Shown: positions 42,336 through 51,997, numbered from the stretch's first letter. The stretch is DNA of 64,000 nucleotides from Mesorhizobium sp. B4-1-4 (GCF_006439395.2 NZ_CP083950.1:2914001-2978000); one strand, 5' to 3'. Notes: a model not told the origin generated them from the letters alone. A program made the numbers and translations.

Positions 42336-42525
42336 GCGTCGCGGCGGACGCCACTACGGCCCCATTTCGGAAATCGACCGCGACGGACGGCCGCTGCCTT
42401 CGACCGTGCGCCGGGATATCTTGTTTGAGGGCGAAACCATCGCGTAGACGAACCGCGCTCCGAGCTCGCCGAAGGCGCAACCGACGAGCGGCAACGGCGA
42501 GCAGAGGCGCGAAGGTTTCTGGTGG

Positions 42526-43077
42526 TCAGGCAGGAAGATCCCGCCATTTTACCATCCGTTCGCGCAGGTCGACGACCTCGCCGTCTGCGGTGAAGGACCC
42601 ATCTCCCCTGTGGTGTAGTGTCCGCCGCTCCTCCCGGTCGGGATCGATCCAGATCCTGACCGCCTCGAGAAGGAACAAGTTGTAGGTCTCGACCATGCTG
42701 TCGTCGGCAATTCGACACTCGATATTGGCGAGACATTCGCCGATAAGAGGCGCCCCCACGTCCCGGGCGGGAAGGCGTGACAGCCCGAATTTCTCGAATT
42801 TGTCGACCTCCTTGCCCGAGCAGTTGCCTATATCCACGACCGTACGGGCAAGATCGACCGTGGGGATCGCAATCACGCATTCGCGGGTTTCGCGCAATGC
42901 TCCGTAGCTATGGTCCCAGGGTCCGATGACGCATCCAATCAGCGGCGGCGCGTGTTGGACCATCATGTGGAAGCCCATCGTCATCACGTTCGGTTCGCCA
43001 TTTAGAGCGGTCGTGACCAGGACGATGGGGCCAGGTTCGAGCAGTCGATAGGCATGGGATGCGGGCATTTCCTTCAT
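42526..43077 (-). CDS. flavin reductase-like domain protein
   Basis: 183 aa. The FMN-binding split-barrel of the flavin reductase family is seen in PGPIVLVTTALNGEPNVMTM, then HAPPLIGCVIGPWDHSYGAL, RETRECVIAIPTVDLA, and a C-terminal VETYNLFLLEAVRIWIDP. Such proteins reduce flavin for monooxygenases or bind FMN for other roles. AAGGAG before ATG 43077 sets the start. It lies downstream of, and in the same direction as, the TetR gene, about 120 bp away, and may belong to the same regulon. Confidence 0.87.
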   Translation of the reverse strand: MKEMPASHAYRLLEPGPIVLVTTALNGEPNVMTMGFHMMVQHAPPLIGCVIGPWDHSYGALRETRECVIAIPTVDLARTVVDIGNCSGKEVDKFEKFGLSRLPARDVGAPLIGECLANIECRIADDSMVETYNLFLLEAVRIWIDPDREERRTLHHRGDGSFTADGEVVDLRERMVKWRDLPA

Positions 43078-43078
43078 G

Positions 43079-43104
43079 TGAGTTCTCCTTGTGAGTTCTC
43101 CTTG
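43079..43104. repeat. 13-bp tandem duplication covering the ribosome site
   Basis: The segment GTGAGTTCTCCTT is present twice in direct contact just upstream of the flavin reductase-like start. Read on the coding strand, each copy carries AAGGAG, so the gene has two ribosome-binding sites, the nearer one at normal spacing. Confidence 0.75.
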
Positions 43105-43198
43105 CGATTTGATGGCGCCCGCAAGATCCTTAGCCACAACGACGACACAACAACCGCGGACGAACAAGGCGCGATGCCGCTCCACCGGGGTGGCCGGC

Positions 43199-43810
43199 TC
43201 AGCGCGCCGTCAGACCACCAAATACGGTTTCAACGACCGCCTCGATGTAGGCGTCGGAGATGTCGGAGTTGGCGTGCGGAACGAGCAGCCGGTGATAGAT
43301 CGGGCCATATAGAGCATCGAGCACGACATCCGGATCCAATCCGGGTCTCAGTTCACCGTTCGCCATGCCGCGCCGAACGATCTCGCGAGCAATCCGCCGC
43401 CGCGGCTCGACCCAACGCATCTTTACGGCATCCAGCAGCCTTTCATCGGTTTGCGCACGGCCCAGCAGCGGCCGCATGATCCTGCCCTGCTTACCGCGGT
43501 AAGCCCGTGCCAGCAGTTTCATGGACGCCGCAAAGCTCGCGCGCGCAGTCGCCTTCTCCTGGATTGGCGCCGCCTTTGTCACTTCGGTGAGAAACGCATC
43601 CATCACGATTGCCGAGACATTCGGCCATCGGCGGTAGATGGTCGTCTTGGCTACGCCAGTCCTTTCCGCGATGCCTTCAATCGTCAGGGCGTCGAATCCT
43701 ACCTCTTCGCCCAGGTCCAGCGCGGCGCGCAGAATCGCCGCCGTCGCATCCGCGCCGCGCTGGCGCGGATGCGCGACCTTCGCCGTTTCCAATCGAACAT
43801 TCCTTTGCAT
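43199..43810 (-). CDS. TetR-family transcriptional regulator
   Basis: 203 aa. The N-terminal helix-turn-helix is clear (TAAILRAALDLGEEVGFDAL, TIEGIAERTGVAKTTIYRRW). The C-terminal ligand domain (RIMRPLLGRAQTDERL, RGMANGELRPGLDPDVVLDA) is that of the TetR_C_11 type. ATG 43810 was chosen on family length; the frame is open to 43924 but would run into the operator repeats. It is divergent from the PaoABC-like operon, with two identical operator-like sites between, so it most likely represses that operon and itself. Confidence 0.9.
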   Translation of the reverse strand: MQRNVRLETAKVAHPRQRGADATAAILRAALDLGEEVGFDALTIEGIAERTGVAKTTIYRRWPNVSAIVMDAFLTEVTKAAPIQEKATARASFAASMKLLARAYRGKQGRIMRPLLGRAQTDERLLDAVKMRWVEPRRRIAREIVRRGMANGELRPGLDPDVVLDALYGPIYHRLLVPHANSDISDAYIEAVVETVFGGLTAR

Positions 43811-43890
43811 CGTCGCTTCCCATGCGGTCCGTCTGGCCAAAGCAAGCAGCAGACTCGCGCCTCTGATCCCGCCCAAACCCCCGAATCGGC

Positions 43891-43942
43891 TTGATAAGTG
43901 TACGCTACGTATCGTGGTTGACAAGTGTACGCTACGTATCGT
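43891..43942. promoter_or_regulatory. two tandem operator-like repeats between tetR and the aldehyde oxidoreductase operon
   Basis: The 25-base unit TTGAYAAGTGTACGCTACGTATCGT occurs at 43891-43915 and 43918-43942, differing only at Y, with a 27-bp period. Its core TACGCTACGTATCGTA (43928-43943 in the second copy) is a near-perfect palindrome, one mismatch per half, as expected for a TetR dimer. Each unit begins with TTGATA or TTGACA, a -35-like hexamer, so a repressor bound here would cover a rightward promoter. No strong -10 box is seen. Confidence 0.75.
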
Positions 43943-44041
43943 AGCTTTTGCAACGGGCTACCTGGGCAAAGCGCGGTCTCCGCAGATCCTGGTGAATGAA
44001 GCAGGCGCTGCGGTCTGACCGTCCTGAACGGAGGACGATGC

Positions 44042-44656
44042 ATGGCTTCAGTTCATATGCGGACACGCGGTCGCAAACAGCCGAGTTCGGCGGCTGCGGA
44101 CAATTCACCGACCCACATTGCGGGTAACCAAAGCGGCACATCCAAGCGATACTCGGTGGAGCTTCGGGTCAACGGCGAAGTTCACGCGCTCGAGCTTGAT
44201 CCCCGCACGACGCTGCTCGACGCCCTGCGCGAACACTTGCATCTTACGGGGAGCAAGAAGGGTTGCGACCAGGGCCAGTGCGGCGCCTGTACCGTCCTGG
44301 TCAATGGGCAGCGTATCAACAGCTGCCTCACCCTCGCCGTCATGCATGAGGGCGACGCGATCACGACCGTCGAGGGACTGGGCACGCCCGATCGCATGCA
44401 TCCGATGCAGGCGGCCTTCGTCGATCATGATGGCTTTCAGTGCGGCTACTGCACGCCGGGGCAGATCTGTTCGGCGGTGGCAATGCTGAACGAGATCGCA
44501 GCCAGCATTCCAAGCCATGTCACGGCCGATCTCGCTGCACCAATCGTGCTGAGCGAAACGGAAATCCGTGAGCGCATGAGCGGCAACATTTGCCGCTGCG
44601 CCGCATATCCCAACATCATCGAAGCGATCCACACGGTTGCAGGAGGACGGCCATGA
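44042..44656 (+). CDS. aldehyde oxidoreductase 2Fe-2S subunit (PaoA/YagT-like)
   Basis: 204 aa. Two cluster-binding regions are present: [17 protein letters not shown] with [10 protein letters not shown], and [11 protein letters not shown] with [13 protein letters not shown]. In E. coli PaoA a Tat signal leads the enzyme to the periplasm. Here the first 40 residues (for example [20 protein letters not shown]) are polar and have no twin-arginine plus hydrophobic stretch, so export is doubtful. It is the first gene of a three-gene operon under the TetR operator. The next ATG overlaps its stop codon. Confidence 0.9.
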   Translation: MASVHMRTRGRKQPSSAAADNSPTHIAGNQSGTSKRYSVELRVNGEVHALELDPRTTLLDALREHLHLTGSKKGCDQGQCGACTVLVNGQRINSCLTLAVMHEGDAITTVEGLGTPDRMHPMQAAFVDHDGFQCGYCTPGQICSAVAMLNEIAASIPSHVTADLAAPIVLSETEIRERMSGNICRCAAYPNIIEAIHTVAGGRP

Positions 44657-45624
44657 AAGCCTTCACCTACGAACGCCCGGCCAGCGCGGCCGAGGCAGCG
44701 GCCGCGGCGGCGCGTACACCTGGCTCAAAATTCATTGCCGGCGGCACCAATCTGCTGGATCTGATGAAGCTCCAGATCGAAACGCCCACGCATCTTGTCG
44801 ACGTCAACAACATCGGCCTCGATCGGATTGAGCCAACCGACCAGGGTGGCCTGCGCATCGGCGCGCTTGTCCGCAACACCGATCTTGCTGCCGATCCTCG
44901 GATCCGCGGGGATTACGGCTTGCTGTCCAGGGCGATCGTCTCCGGCGCCTCCGGGCAGCTCCGCAACAAGGCGACAACTGCCGGCAATTTGCTGCAACGA
45001 ACACGGTGCCCCTATTTCTACGACACCGATATGCCATGCAACAAACGCTCGCCGGGCATGGGCTGCGCCGCGATCGGGGGGCTCAACGCCAATCACGCTA
45101 TTCTCGGCGTCAGCGAAGCTTGCATCGCGACGCATCCTTCAGACATGGCTGTCGCCATGCGGGTGCTGGACGCGGCCGTGGAAACGGTGGCGCCAGGAGG
45201 GGCAACGCGCAGCATTCCGATTGCCGACTTCCATCGCCTGCCGGGCAATACGCCGCATATCGAGACCGTACTGGAGCCGGGCGAGCTGATCACCGCGGTG
45301 ACGCTGCCGAAATCACGAGGTGGCGTGCAGCTTTATCGCAAGGTCCGTGAACGCGCGTCATACGCGTTCGCCACGGTCTCGGTGGCGTTGATTGCCAAGG
45401 TCGAGGAGGGCCACCTCACCGTCGACCGGCTTGCCTTCGGCGGTCTCGCACACAAGCCTTGGCGCGTCGAACAGGCCGAGCGGACCGTCGCCGACGCCGA
45501 CTCGATCGCCGACATTGTGCTCGCCGGCGCCAGGCCAACCCAACAGAACGCCTACAAGCTGCCGCTCGTCCGACGGACACTCTCGGCTATTCTCGAACCC
45601 GCACGCGAAGGAGCTTCCAGATGA
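44653..45624 (+). CDS. aldehyde oxidoreductase FAD and 4Fe-4S subunit (PaoB/YagS-like)
   Basis: 323 aa. FAD-binding motifs are [14 protein letters not shown] near residue 28 and the [15 protein letters not shown] region. Cysteines in [17 protein letters not shown] and [10 protein letters not shown] match those that bind the extra [4Fe-4S] cluster of PaoB, which ordinary CoxM-type subunits, including the one at 10460-11320, lack. A strong ribosome site AGGAGG precedes ATG 44653, which overlaps the upstream stop as ATGA; the last gene of the operon starts in the same way. Confidence 0.92.
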   Translation: MKAFTYERPASAAEAAAAAARTPGSKFIAGGTNLLDLMKLQIETPTHLVDVNNIGLDRIEPTDQGGLRIGALVRNTDLAADPRIRGDYGLLSRAIVSGASGQLRNKATTAGNLLQRTRCPYFYDTDMPCNKRSPGMGCAAIGGLNANHAILGVSEACIATHPSDMAVAMRVLDAAVETVAPGGATRSIPIADFHRLPGNTPHIETVLEPGELITAVTLPKSRGGVQLYRKVRERASYAFATVSVALIAKVEEGHLTVDRLAFGGLAHKPWRVEQAERTVADADSIADIVLAGARPTQQNAYKLPLVRRTLSAILEPAREGASR

Positions 45625-47783
45625 TCGGCCCCGGCATCAACCGCATCGACGGCCCGCTAAAAGTCACCGGGCGCGCTGTGTATTCCTACGAGCGGCAGGA
45701 CCCGGGCCAACCGTTCTACGGTTTCATCCGCGGCGCGGCGATCGGAAAGGGCAAGATCACCCACATCGACACCGCGGAAGCCGAAATGGCACTTGGCGTG
45801 CGCCTGGTGCTGACCCATCGAAACGTTCCCAAACAGGGGGCGTTCGTCAACAAGCCGACGATCTTCGACCGGCCGCATCCGCAGCTGACCAGCGACCGGA
45901 TCGCGTATTTTGGCGAGCCGGTGGCGTTTGTCGTCGCGGACACCTTCGAACAAGCTCGCGCCGCCGCGGCGCTTGTGAAAGTGACCTATACGCATGAAGA
46001 CGGCGCCTTCGATCTTGCCACTCACGCCGATCGGGCAGAACCGCAGGCGACCCTCAGTATCGGCCTTCCGGGCGAGACGCGCTTCGGTGACCTGGAGGCA
46101 GCGATGTCGGCCGGACCGGTGACCGTCGACCAGACCTACACGACGCCATACCACTTCTCGCAGCCGATGGAGCCGCATGCCTGTCTCGCCGACTGGCGCG
46201 ACAACCATCTCACCGTCTATCTGGCGACGCAGACCGTCGCGCAAAATCGCATCGCCCTTGCCGAAACGCTGGGATTGACGGCCGATCAGGTGACCGTCGA
46301 CGCGGCCTTTGTCGGCGGTGGGTTCGGCTCCAAGCTTTATCTCCACGCCGAGGCCGTTCTCGCGGCGCTGGCCGCGCGCGCGCTGGCCCACCCGGTCAAG
46401 GTCGCCTTGACGCGCCGGCAGGTCTTCACCCTCACCGGGCATCGGCCAGAAATGATCCACCGCGTGCGCCTGGCGGCGACACCGGACGGCCAACTCACCG
46501 GCCTCGGGCACGACGTCAACCTTCAGGCGGCTGAAGGGGAACCATGGATCGAGCAGGCCGCGACAGTGGCGCGCTCGCTCTATGCGGCGCCGAACCGCCT
46601 GACTCGACACTCGATCACCAATCTCGATCTCAAGGCGGCTGAAGCGGTGCGCGGCCCCGGCGAACTGCCGGGCTTGCTGGCCTTCGAAACCGCAATGGAT
46701 GAGTTGGCCCATGCGCTCGATATCGATCCCGTGGAATTGCGGCTCAAGAACGACACCGCGACCGATCCTGAGCTGGGCGTGCCGCTGAACGGACGGCGGC
46801 TCGCGGACTGCCTTCGCGAAGGTGCCAAGCGCTTCGGCTGGGACCAGCGGCCGAAGACGCCGGGTAGCCGTCGCGAGGGAAATCATCTGGTCGGCTACGG
46901 CATGGCGGCGGGAATCCGAATGCATTTTCAGGGGCCGACGGGCGCCATCGTCCGCATCGAGCCGGACGGCCGTGTGATCGTGCGCTCCGACACGCCCGAC
47001 ATCGGCACCGGCACGTACACCATCGCCTGCCAAATCGCGGCGGAAGCATTGGGGATCGGCGTGAATCTGGTGACGGCACAACTGGCGCATTCGGATTTTC
47101 CGCCGAGCGCCGGCGCCGGCGGCTCTTGGGGAGCGTCCAACCTGTCGATAGCGGTCGACCGGGCCTGCCAAGAGATCAGGAACAAGATCGCCGAAGCTGC
47201 TGGTCCGGGAGCCGTTCCCAACGACATCCTCGCCGATGTCGGCCGCTGGTTTCCAGAAGGCCTTGAAGCCACAGGACAAACTATTGGCCAAGCCGACGAT
47301 CCGAACTTCAAGAATTATTCCCAGAACACCTATGGCGCGGCGTTCGCGGAAGTCCTTGTCGATGTCGCTACCGGCGAAGTCCGTTTGCGGCGCATGACCG
47401 GCGTGTTCGCGGCGGGCCGCATCATCAATGCCAAGACGGCGCGCTCGCAGTTGATGGGCGGCATGATCTGGGGCGTCGGCTCGGCACTGCACGAGGCCGC
47501 CCATGTTGATCGGCGCCACGGCAATTGGGTGAACGGCGATCTCGCCGAATATCTGATGCCGGTGCACGCCGATATTCCGGCCATCGAGACGGTGCTGCTC
47601 GACGACTATGACGAACACGCCAACCATCTCGGCATCAAGGGCGTTGGTGAACTTGGCGTCTGCGGCACGGGAGCGGCGGTCAGCAACGCGGTATTCAACG
47701 CCACCGGGATACGAGTCCGGGATTTTCCGATCACCCTGGCCAAGCTGCTCCCGGGACTTCCGCCGATGAGGACGGCAGCGTGA
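45621..47783 (+). CDS. aldehyde oxidoreductase molybdenum subunit (PaoC/YagR-like)
   Basis: 720 aa. The a/b-hammerhead ([19 protein letters not shown]) and molybdopterin regions ([60 protein letters not shown]) are present. The catalytic glutamate lies in [20 protein letters not shown] near the C terminus. PaoABC oxidises aromatic and other aldehydes and so detoxifies them. ATG 45621 overlaps the FAD gene stop. The maturation gene paoD (XdhC family) that follows in E. coli is absent here. Confidence 0.93.
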   Translation: MIGPGINRIDGPLKVTGRAVYSYERQDPGQPFYGFIRGAAIGKGKITHIDTAEAEMALGVRLVLTHRNVPKQGAFVNKPTIFDRPHPQLTSDRIAYFGEPVAFVVADTFEQARAAAALVKVTYTHEDGAFDLATHADRAEPQATLSIGLPGETRFGDLEAAMSAGPVTVDQTYTTPYHFSQPMEPHACLADWRDNHLTVYLATQTVAQNRIALAETLGLTADQVTVDAAFVGGGFGSKLYLHAEAVLAALAARALAHPVKVALTRRQVFTLTGHRPEMIHRVRLAATPDGQLTGLGHDVNLQAAEGEPWIEQAATVARSLYAAPNRLTRHSITNLDLKAAEAVRGPGELPGLLAFETAMDELAHALDIDPVELRLKNDTATDPELGVPLNGRRLADCLREGAKRFGWDQRPKTPGSRREGNHLVGYGMAAGIRMHFQGPTGAIVRIEPDGRVIVRSDTPDIGTGTYTIACQIAAEALGIGVNLVTAQLAHSDFPPSAGAGGSWGASNLSIAVDRACQEIRNKIAEAAGPGAVPNDILADVGRWFPEGLEATGQTIGQADDPNFKNYSQNTYGAAFAEVLVDVATGEVRLRRMTGVFAAGRIINAKTARSQLMGGMIWGVGSALHEAAHVDRRHGNWVNGDLAEYLMPVHADIPAIETVLLDDYDEHANHLGIKGVGELGVCGTGAAVSNAVFNATGIRVRDFPITLAKLLPGLPPMRTAA

Positions 47784-48108
47784 CCACTCGGCGGCCAAAG
47801 CAACCGGACGAGGAGCGCTAGGCGCGGGGACTGCGGATCCTGCGCCGGATCGGCGGCGGGCCGGAAGCTCGGCCCGCCGCGCACAACCAATATCGGCTGG
47901 ATGATCGTTGCGGCACTGTGGGTGAGCAGGTTTGGCGCAGCGCGCCCCGGCCCGCCGCCAGGCCTCTGCCGATCCTCAAGCAAATCAGGCCCAAGACCAA
48001 CGAAGGAGCAGATAAGAGCATTGGTATTATCGGAGCCGGAGCCCGAAAGACGCCTTGCCGTCCGATGCTCAGAACGTTGACGCAAACATCACGTCAGAAA
48101 CTGTCTGG
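47784..48108. other. 325-base gap between operons, no gene seen
   Basis: This stretch separates the end of the aldehyde oxidoreductase operon from the end of the leftward-read flippase gene, so it lies between converging transcripts. I see no coding sequence, clear repeat or strong terminator. Short GC-rich inverted segments around 47850-47880 (GGGCCGGAAGCTCGGCCC) could act as an end-of-transcript hairpin. Confidence 0.4.
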
Positions 48109-49572
48109 TTAGACCTCTGATGTTGGGACTTTTTTACGAAAGAGCGACTTGAATGTAGCGTCTACCTTGAATCTTTCCCGAACTCGTCTGGCGAAGAAGA
48201 AGACCTGAAGCACGTTGCACGCGGCCGCTGCGGCGGCGAGCAAATAAGGTCCTCCGACCAAAATGCCGACGCTACATAGAGCAACTGTCGCTACACCTGT
48301 GACGAGAGTGATGCGGAAGGCGACTTTTTCGTCGCCCAGAACCATCAGCAAAATGCCCGATGAACCGCCGAGAACATGCCCTAGTTGACCGGCGCCCAGG
48401 ATCAGGGCGAGCCAGAGAGAGTTTTCATAATGTGGATTCCAAAGATGGACCAGGGTATAGCCGAGCACCGCGAGGCCGGCATACATGAGAAAAGTCAGCA
48501 GGGTCGCCACTGAGACCAGGAGCCGCAGCGCCTTCTGGAGTCCTGTACGATCGTCGAGTGTCCAGAGGTGAACGGCTGAGGGCGCAAAGGCCGAATTGGC
48601 TATGCTCAGCGGCATTATGAGCACTGTCGAAATCCGTAGGGCGATGCCGTATTGCGCGATCTCCTGTAGACTGCTGAGCAGCGTCAACAGGATCATGTCC
48701 ACTTGAGACAACCCAAACAATGCCAACGTTGTCGCCAGGTTGGGCAGGGTCCGGCGGATGATCGCTCCAGAGCCAATGGGCTCTTTGGCCGACTGGCTCC
48801 AGCGCCGGCACGACGAGGAAATGCTGAACGCTCCAACCCCCGCGGCAATTGCGTATCCAGCAAAACTGCAAAGGAGCACCTGATGCAAGCTGGGTTGCAG
48901 TCGAGTGGTTAGGGCGAAAGCTAGAAAGAGGGCAACCGCGGTGCTCGGAAACGCCATAAGAAACGCCGAACTCCTGATCGAGTGAATTGCTCTGAGCAAT
49001 TCCACCTGGACTGCTCCAAGTGCGGCGCACGGAATTTGCAGCGCAACTATTGCCAGCACTCCGCTCCAAGCCGTGACGTTTGCCCCTGAGGGAATCCACC
49101 GGTCTGCAAGCCAAAAGGCGCACGCGACTATGAGGCCAAACCCGCCGACGATTCCTTGGATCCGCATGATGGCGTCACGCGCACGTCCGAAATCGCCTCG
49201 CGCCGCGGCGGCCGAAACCAGTGCCGGCGCCGTGAACGTAAGACCCATCATCGCCAGAATTGCGAACCCGGCTGTGAGAATCTGAGCGATGAAGTAGATG
49301 CCAACCTTGTCTTGCGGTAAGGCGAGGGGGAGAAGAAGCGAGCTGCCTAGTCCGGCTGCCAGTATTGCTATTCGGCCGGCCGCCGCCGCTCCGCTGGCCC
49401 TCAACATGGAAGGCAGCTTCGCTCTCCTAAGCACGCCGGAGAGTTCGGTCATTGCCGCGCGCTCATACGGCCGCCGAATGGCCTTCGAGGGCTCGGGGCG
49501 GAGGTCCGTAGCGAGGCCAAACCCCGCGCTCGTCGCTCTCGATCCCATAACAGGCAGCGTTCGGAACAGCAC
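48109..49572 (-). CDS. oligosaccharide flippase, Wzx-like
   Basis: 487 aa at most, with about 12 hydrophobic helices typical of the polysaccharide transporter (MOP) family: RIAILAAGLGSSLLLPLALP, VGIYFIAQILTAGFAILAMM, LPNLATTLALFGLSQVDMIL. It would flip the lipid-linked repeat unit across the inner membrane. The GTG at 49572 directly abuts the sulfotransferase stop, but later ATGs at 49548 or 49452 are as likely; none has a clear ribosome site. It is the last gene of the leftward cluster seen here. Confidence 0.83.
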   Translation of the reverse strand: MLFRTLPVMGSRATSAGFGLATDLRPEPSKAIRRPYERAAMTELSGVLRRAKLPSMLRASGAAAAGRIAILAAGLGSSLLLPLALPQDKVGIYFIAQILTAGFAILAMMGLTFTAPALVSAAAARGDFGRARDAIMRIQGIVGGFGLIVACAFWLADRWIPSGANVTAWSGVLAIVALQIPCAALGAVQVELLRAIHSIRSSAFLMAFPSTAVALFLAFALTTRLQPSLHQVLLCSFAGYAIAAGVGAFSISSSCRRWSQSAKEPIGSGAIIRRTLPNLATTLALFGLSQVDMILLTLLSSLQEIAQYGIALRISTVLIMPLSIANSAFAPSAVHLWTLDDRTGLQKALRLLVSVATLLTFLMYAGLAVLGYTLVHLWNPHYENSLWLALILGAGQLGHVLGGSSGILLMVLGDEKVAFRITLVTGVATVALCSVGILVGGPYLLAAAAAACNVLQVFFFARRVRERFKVDATFKSLFRKKVPTSEV

Positions 49573-50283
49573 TCATCCAACGAAATGACTTACCCATTCT
49601 GTCCGGGCAAAATGCTCCTTCAACTGGGCATAGTTCTTGATGATTTCAGATTGGGTACCGGACCGCTGCCTCCTGAACGGACTATGGAGCGAAACTTGGC
49701 GCAAATTGAGGAACTCCAGCGAGCGAGACACACCTGGCCCGTCTACCAACTCCTCGTAAGTAACATGCAGATTGGGCAGAGTCTCTACCATCCTTGAGAG
49801 CTCCAAATTCCATTCGGTCCATCGTTTGAACGCTTCTTCCACATCTGCCGGCTCCGCAGTGAAGCAGTTGACGGTCATTGAGCCGCGATCGGACCTCCAG
49901 GCACCATTGATAGTCGCAAGCTTGTACGAAATGTACTGATCCAGGAGATTCTCGCGAGAAAGGCGGATAATCCTGTACCCAAAAGTCTTAAACGCGTCCC
50001 TCGCATCAGGATGTTCTATCAGCGAGAGATATGGCATCTTGAATCCGATGACGTCGCTGTTCTTCCTGTGCAGCCTTTTCTCAAGGTAAGTCGCGGCGTC
50101 TTTCTGGCGGGAGTTCCTGAACGATATGGTGCGTCGCCTGAGCACGTCAGCCAGCAAGCGTGCCGTCGGCGAGAACAATTCACCTTCGCACGTCGCGTCT
50201 GGATGGGAGTCTATCAGCCCTTGGAGATAGCTGGACCCTTGCCTGCCTACGAAAACTATCGCAAAAAATGTTCGGTTTCTCAT
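49573..50283 (-). CDS. sulfotransferase family protein
   Basis: 236 aa. The PAPS 5'-phosphate loop is seen in FVGRQGSSYLQGLIDSHPD at the N terminus, and a 3'-phosphate-type segment in YRIIRLSRENLLDQYISYK near residue 105. A C-terminal helix region follows (IIKNYAQLKEHFARTEWVSH). In this setting it may sulfate a sugar of the surface polysaccharide, as NodH and LPS sulfotransferases do in other rhizobia. Its stop touches the start of the flippase gene. No PAPS synthesis genes are nearby. Confidence 0.82.
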   Translation of the reverse strand: MRNRTFFAIVFVGRQGSSYLQGLIDSHPDATCEGELFSPTARLLADVLRRRTISFRNSRQKDAATYLEKRLHRKNSDVIGFKMPYLSLIEHPDARDAFKTFGYRIIRLSRENLLDQYISYKLATINGAWRSDRGSMTVNCFTAEPADVEEAFKRWTEWNLELSRMVETLPNLHVTYEELVDGPGVSRSLEFLNLRQVSLHSPFRRQRSGTQSEIIKNYAQLKEHFARTEWVSHFVG

Positions 50284-50556
50284 TGCCCTTGGGAATTCTG
50301 CGACCTCGACGGTCTCGCTTGGTTGGCGACTTCTAGCAATCCTGCCCAGCTTGCAACAGCCCTAACAGCAGCCGACGACAAATTTCGGGGCTTTATCCAA
50401 AGGCAGCAGCAAGTTTTTATAGCGTCGAAGTGGTGGGACTACTTCAACAGACGTGCCAGGCGTTCTGGCCCATTGCCCACGACAGATTTCCGACCGGGCT
50501 GAGATTGTTGTAGGACCGTGAATTTTCAACGGCCAACAAGCAAGGAGGCGAAGATT

Positions 50557-51069
50557 TTGAAGGCAGGAACAGCTGGGAAGACCGAAGATTTGAAAATAGT
50601 CGTCGAACAGGAAGCGACGCTCCTTTTCGCATGCTTCGATGAACAGTGTGCGTTCGAGATTGGCTGTGCCATCCGCGCGAGCGCGATCGTAGAGAGGCAG
50701 GGTATCGTGGTCGATGTCCGTCTCTGGGACCGGCAGCTGTTCCACGCTGCTCTGCCCGGCTCAACCGCCGCCACCGCGGAATGGGCGCGGCGCAAGCTTA
50801 ATACCGTCAGGATGTTCCAAAAGAGCAGTTATCGCATGGCCTTGGAGCAGCAGCGTGAGGACAGAACCTTTCCGCCGGGATACGGGCTCGATCCGGCAGA
50901 CTACGTCCTGGCCGGCGGAGCGTTCCCCATACACGTCCAGGGCGTGGGTGTGGTCGGCGCGATTGCCGTTTCGGGTCTTAGTCAACGCGCCGACCACCAA
51001 TGCGGGGTGGCGGCCCTTTGTGAATACCTTGGCAAAGACAAGAAACGGCTGGCTTTTGACCCGGCCTAA
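50557..51069 (+). CDS. UPF0303 / HbpS-like heme-degrading domain protein, TTG start
   Basis: 170 aa. The family pattern is visible: LLFACFDEQCAFEIGCAIRA, GIVVDVRLWDRQLFHAALPG, WARRKLNTVRMFQKSSYRMA, GGAFPIHVQGVGVVGAIAVS. A perfect AAGGAGG eight bases before TTG 50557 selects that codon; a GTG at 50518 is in frame but lacks such a signal. Some members bind or degrade heme, others are uncharacterised. It is the only rightward gene between two leftward polysaccharide genes and ends one base before the end of the next, so it looks inserted in the cluster. Confidence 0.85.
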   Translation: MKAGTAGKTEDLKIVVEQEATLLFACFDEQCAFEIGCAIRASAIVERQGIVVDVRLWDRQLFHAALPGSTAATAEWARRKLNTVRMFQKSSYRMALEQQREDRTFPPGYGLDPADYVLAGGAFPIHVQGVGVVGAIAVSGLSQRADHQCGVAALCEYLGKDKKRLAFDPA

Positions 51070-51070
51070 C

Positions 51071-51997
51071 TCACCGCGGCACTGCCCCCGTAAATGCGCT
51101 CCGAGCTATCAGCCAAGTATGTTTTAGCGCCTTGGGTGATGCAAGTGTAGGCGGATGCAACGCTGCTGCGGCAAGCCGGCGCAGGGCGATCCCTGTTCGG
51201 CCCGAACGCCCATGAATTGCTGCCGACAGCAGACTTGCATTAGCCCGAGTTTCGCGTTCCCACCTCCGGATATCGTCTGGCAGGTCGTGCCGCCGAAAGA
51301 AGGCATCGACCATGCGCCGCGGCTCTTCCCCCCTTTCGAATGGGACAGCTCTGTATGTCGTGGAAGCACTATGCATCCGAAACTCCGCGAGCACCGCCGG
51401 CAGGTGATGGAAACTTCCCTGCAATCCCAAGCGGAGGAAGAAATCCAGGTCAGGAATTTGGCGCAGGTCGGAACGCCAACTACCGGCCTTCTCGTAGGCG
51501 GCGCGTCGAAACAGCGCGCCAGGGCCTGGCAAGCAATGGAGCTTGGCAAAGAGCGCGCGTCTTGAATAGTCCGGTGGTCGGAGCGTTGACCGGAGGACCG
51601 ACCTTTCATCTATGATGTGAAAATCAGGGTAAACGAGAACGACTTCTGGACGCGCCATTAGCTCCTCGACGCATCGCCGGACAGCAGCAGGGCGAAGCCG
51701 GTCGTCCGCGCTAACATAGCCAAGCACCTCTCCGGTGCTCATCGCCCATCCCACCGTCATGGCGGCACTTTGACCAGCGTTGACTTGGCGGTGCAGTTTC
51801 ACTTTCCCGGAGAAGGTGGCGGCGATGTCGCTGGTGGCGTCGGTAGAACCGTCGTCCACCACGGTGATCTCTAAGTTCGGGTAATCCTGAACGAGCAGAC
51901 TCTCGATCGTCTCGCCAATATACTCAGCCGCGTTGAAGGCGGGAACGACCAAAGAAACCCGCGGCATCCTATCCAAATTCATTTCCAAGGCGCTCAT
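51071..51997 (-). CDS. family 2 glycosyltransferase
   Basis: 308 aa. The GT-A fold core is clear: VSLVVPAFNAAEYIGETIES, ITVVDDGSTDATSD, a metal-binding DxD-like VSADDRLRP, and a catalytic region QIPDLDFFLRLGLQG. It adds one sugar to the growing repeat unit on the cytoplasmic side; the sugar cannot be told. Starts at 51997 or the internal ATG 51964 are both possible. It lies 58 bp after the family 4 enzyme, in the same direction. Confidence 0.9.
   Translation of the reverse strand: MSALEMNLDRMPRVSLVVPAFNAAEYIGETIESLLVQDYPNLEITVVDDGSTDATSDIAATFSGKVKLHRQVNAGQSAAMTVGWAMSTGEVLGYVSADDRLRPAAVRRCVEELMARPEVVLVYPDFHIIDERSVLRSTLRPPDYSRRALFAKLHCLPGPGALFRRAAYEKAGSWRSDLRQIPDLDFFLRLGLQGSFHHLPAVLAEFRMHSASTTYRAVPFERGEEPRRMVDAFFRRHDLPDDIRRWERETRANASLLSAAIHGRSGRTGIALRRLAAAALHPPTLASPKALKHTWLIARSAFTGAVPR

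Noticed and set aside
45657..47798. A 713-codon open frame on the - strand
   Set aside because: It is antisense to the aldehyde oxidoreductase molybdenum subunit and shows no domain.
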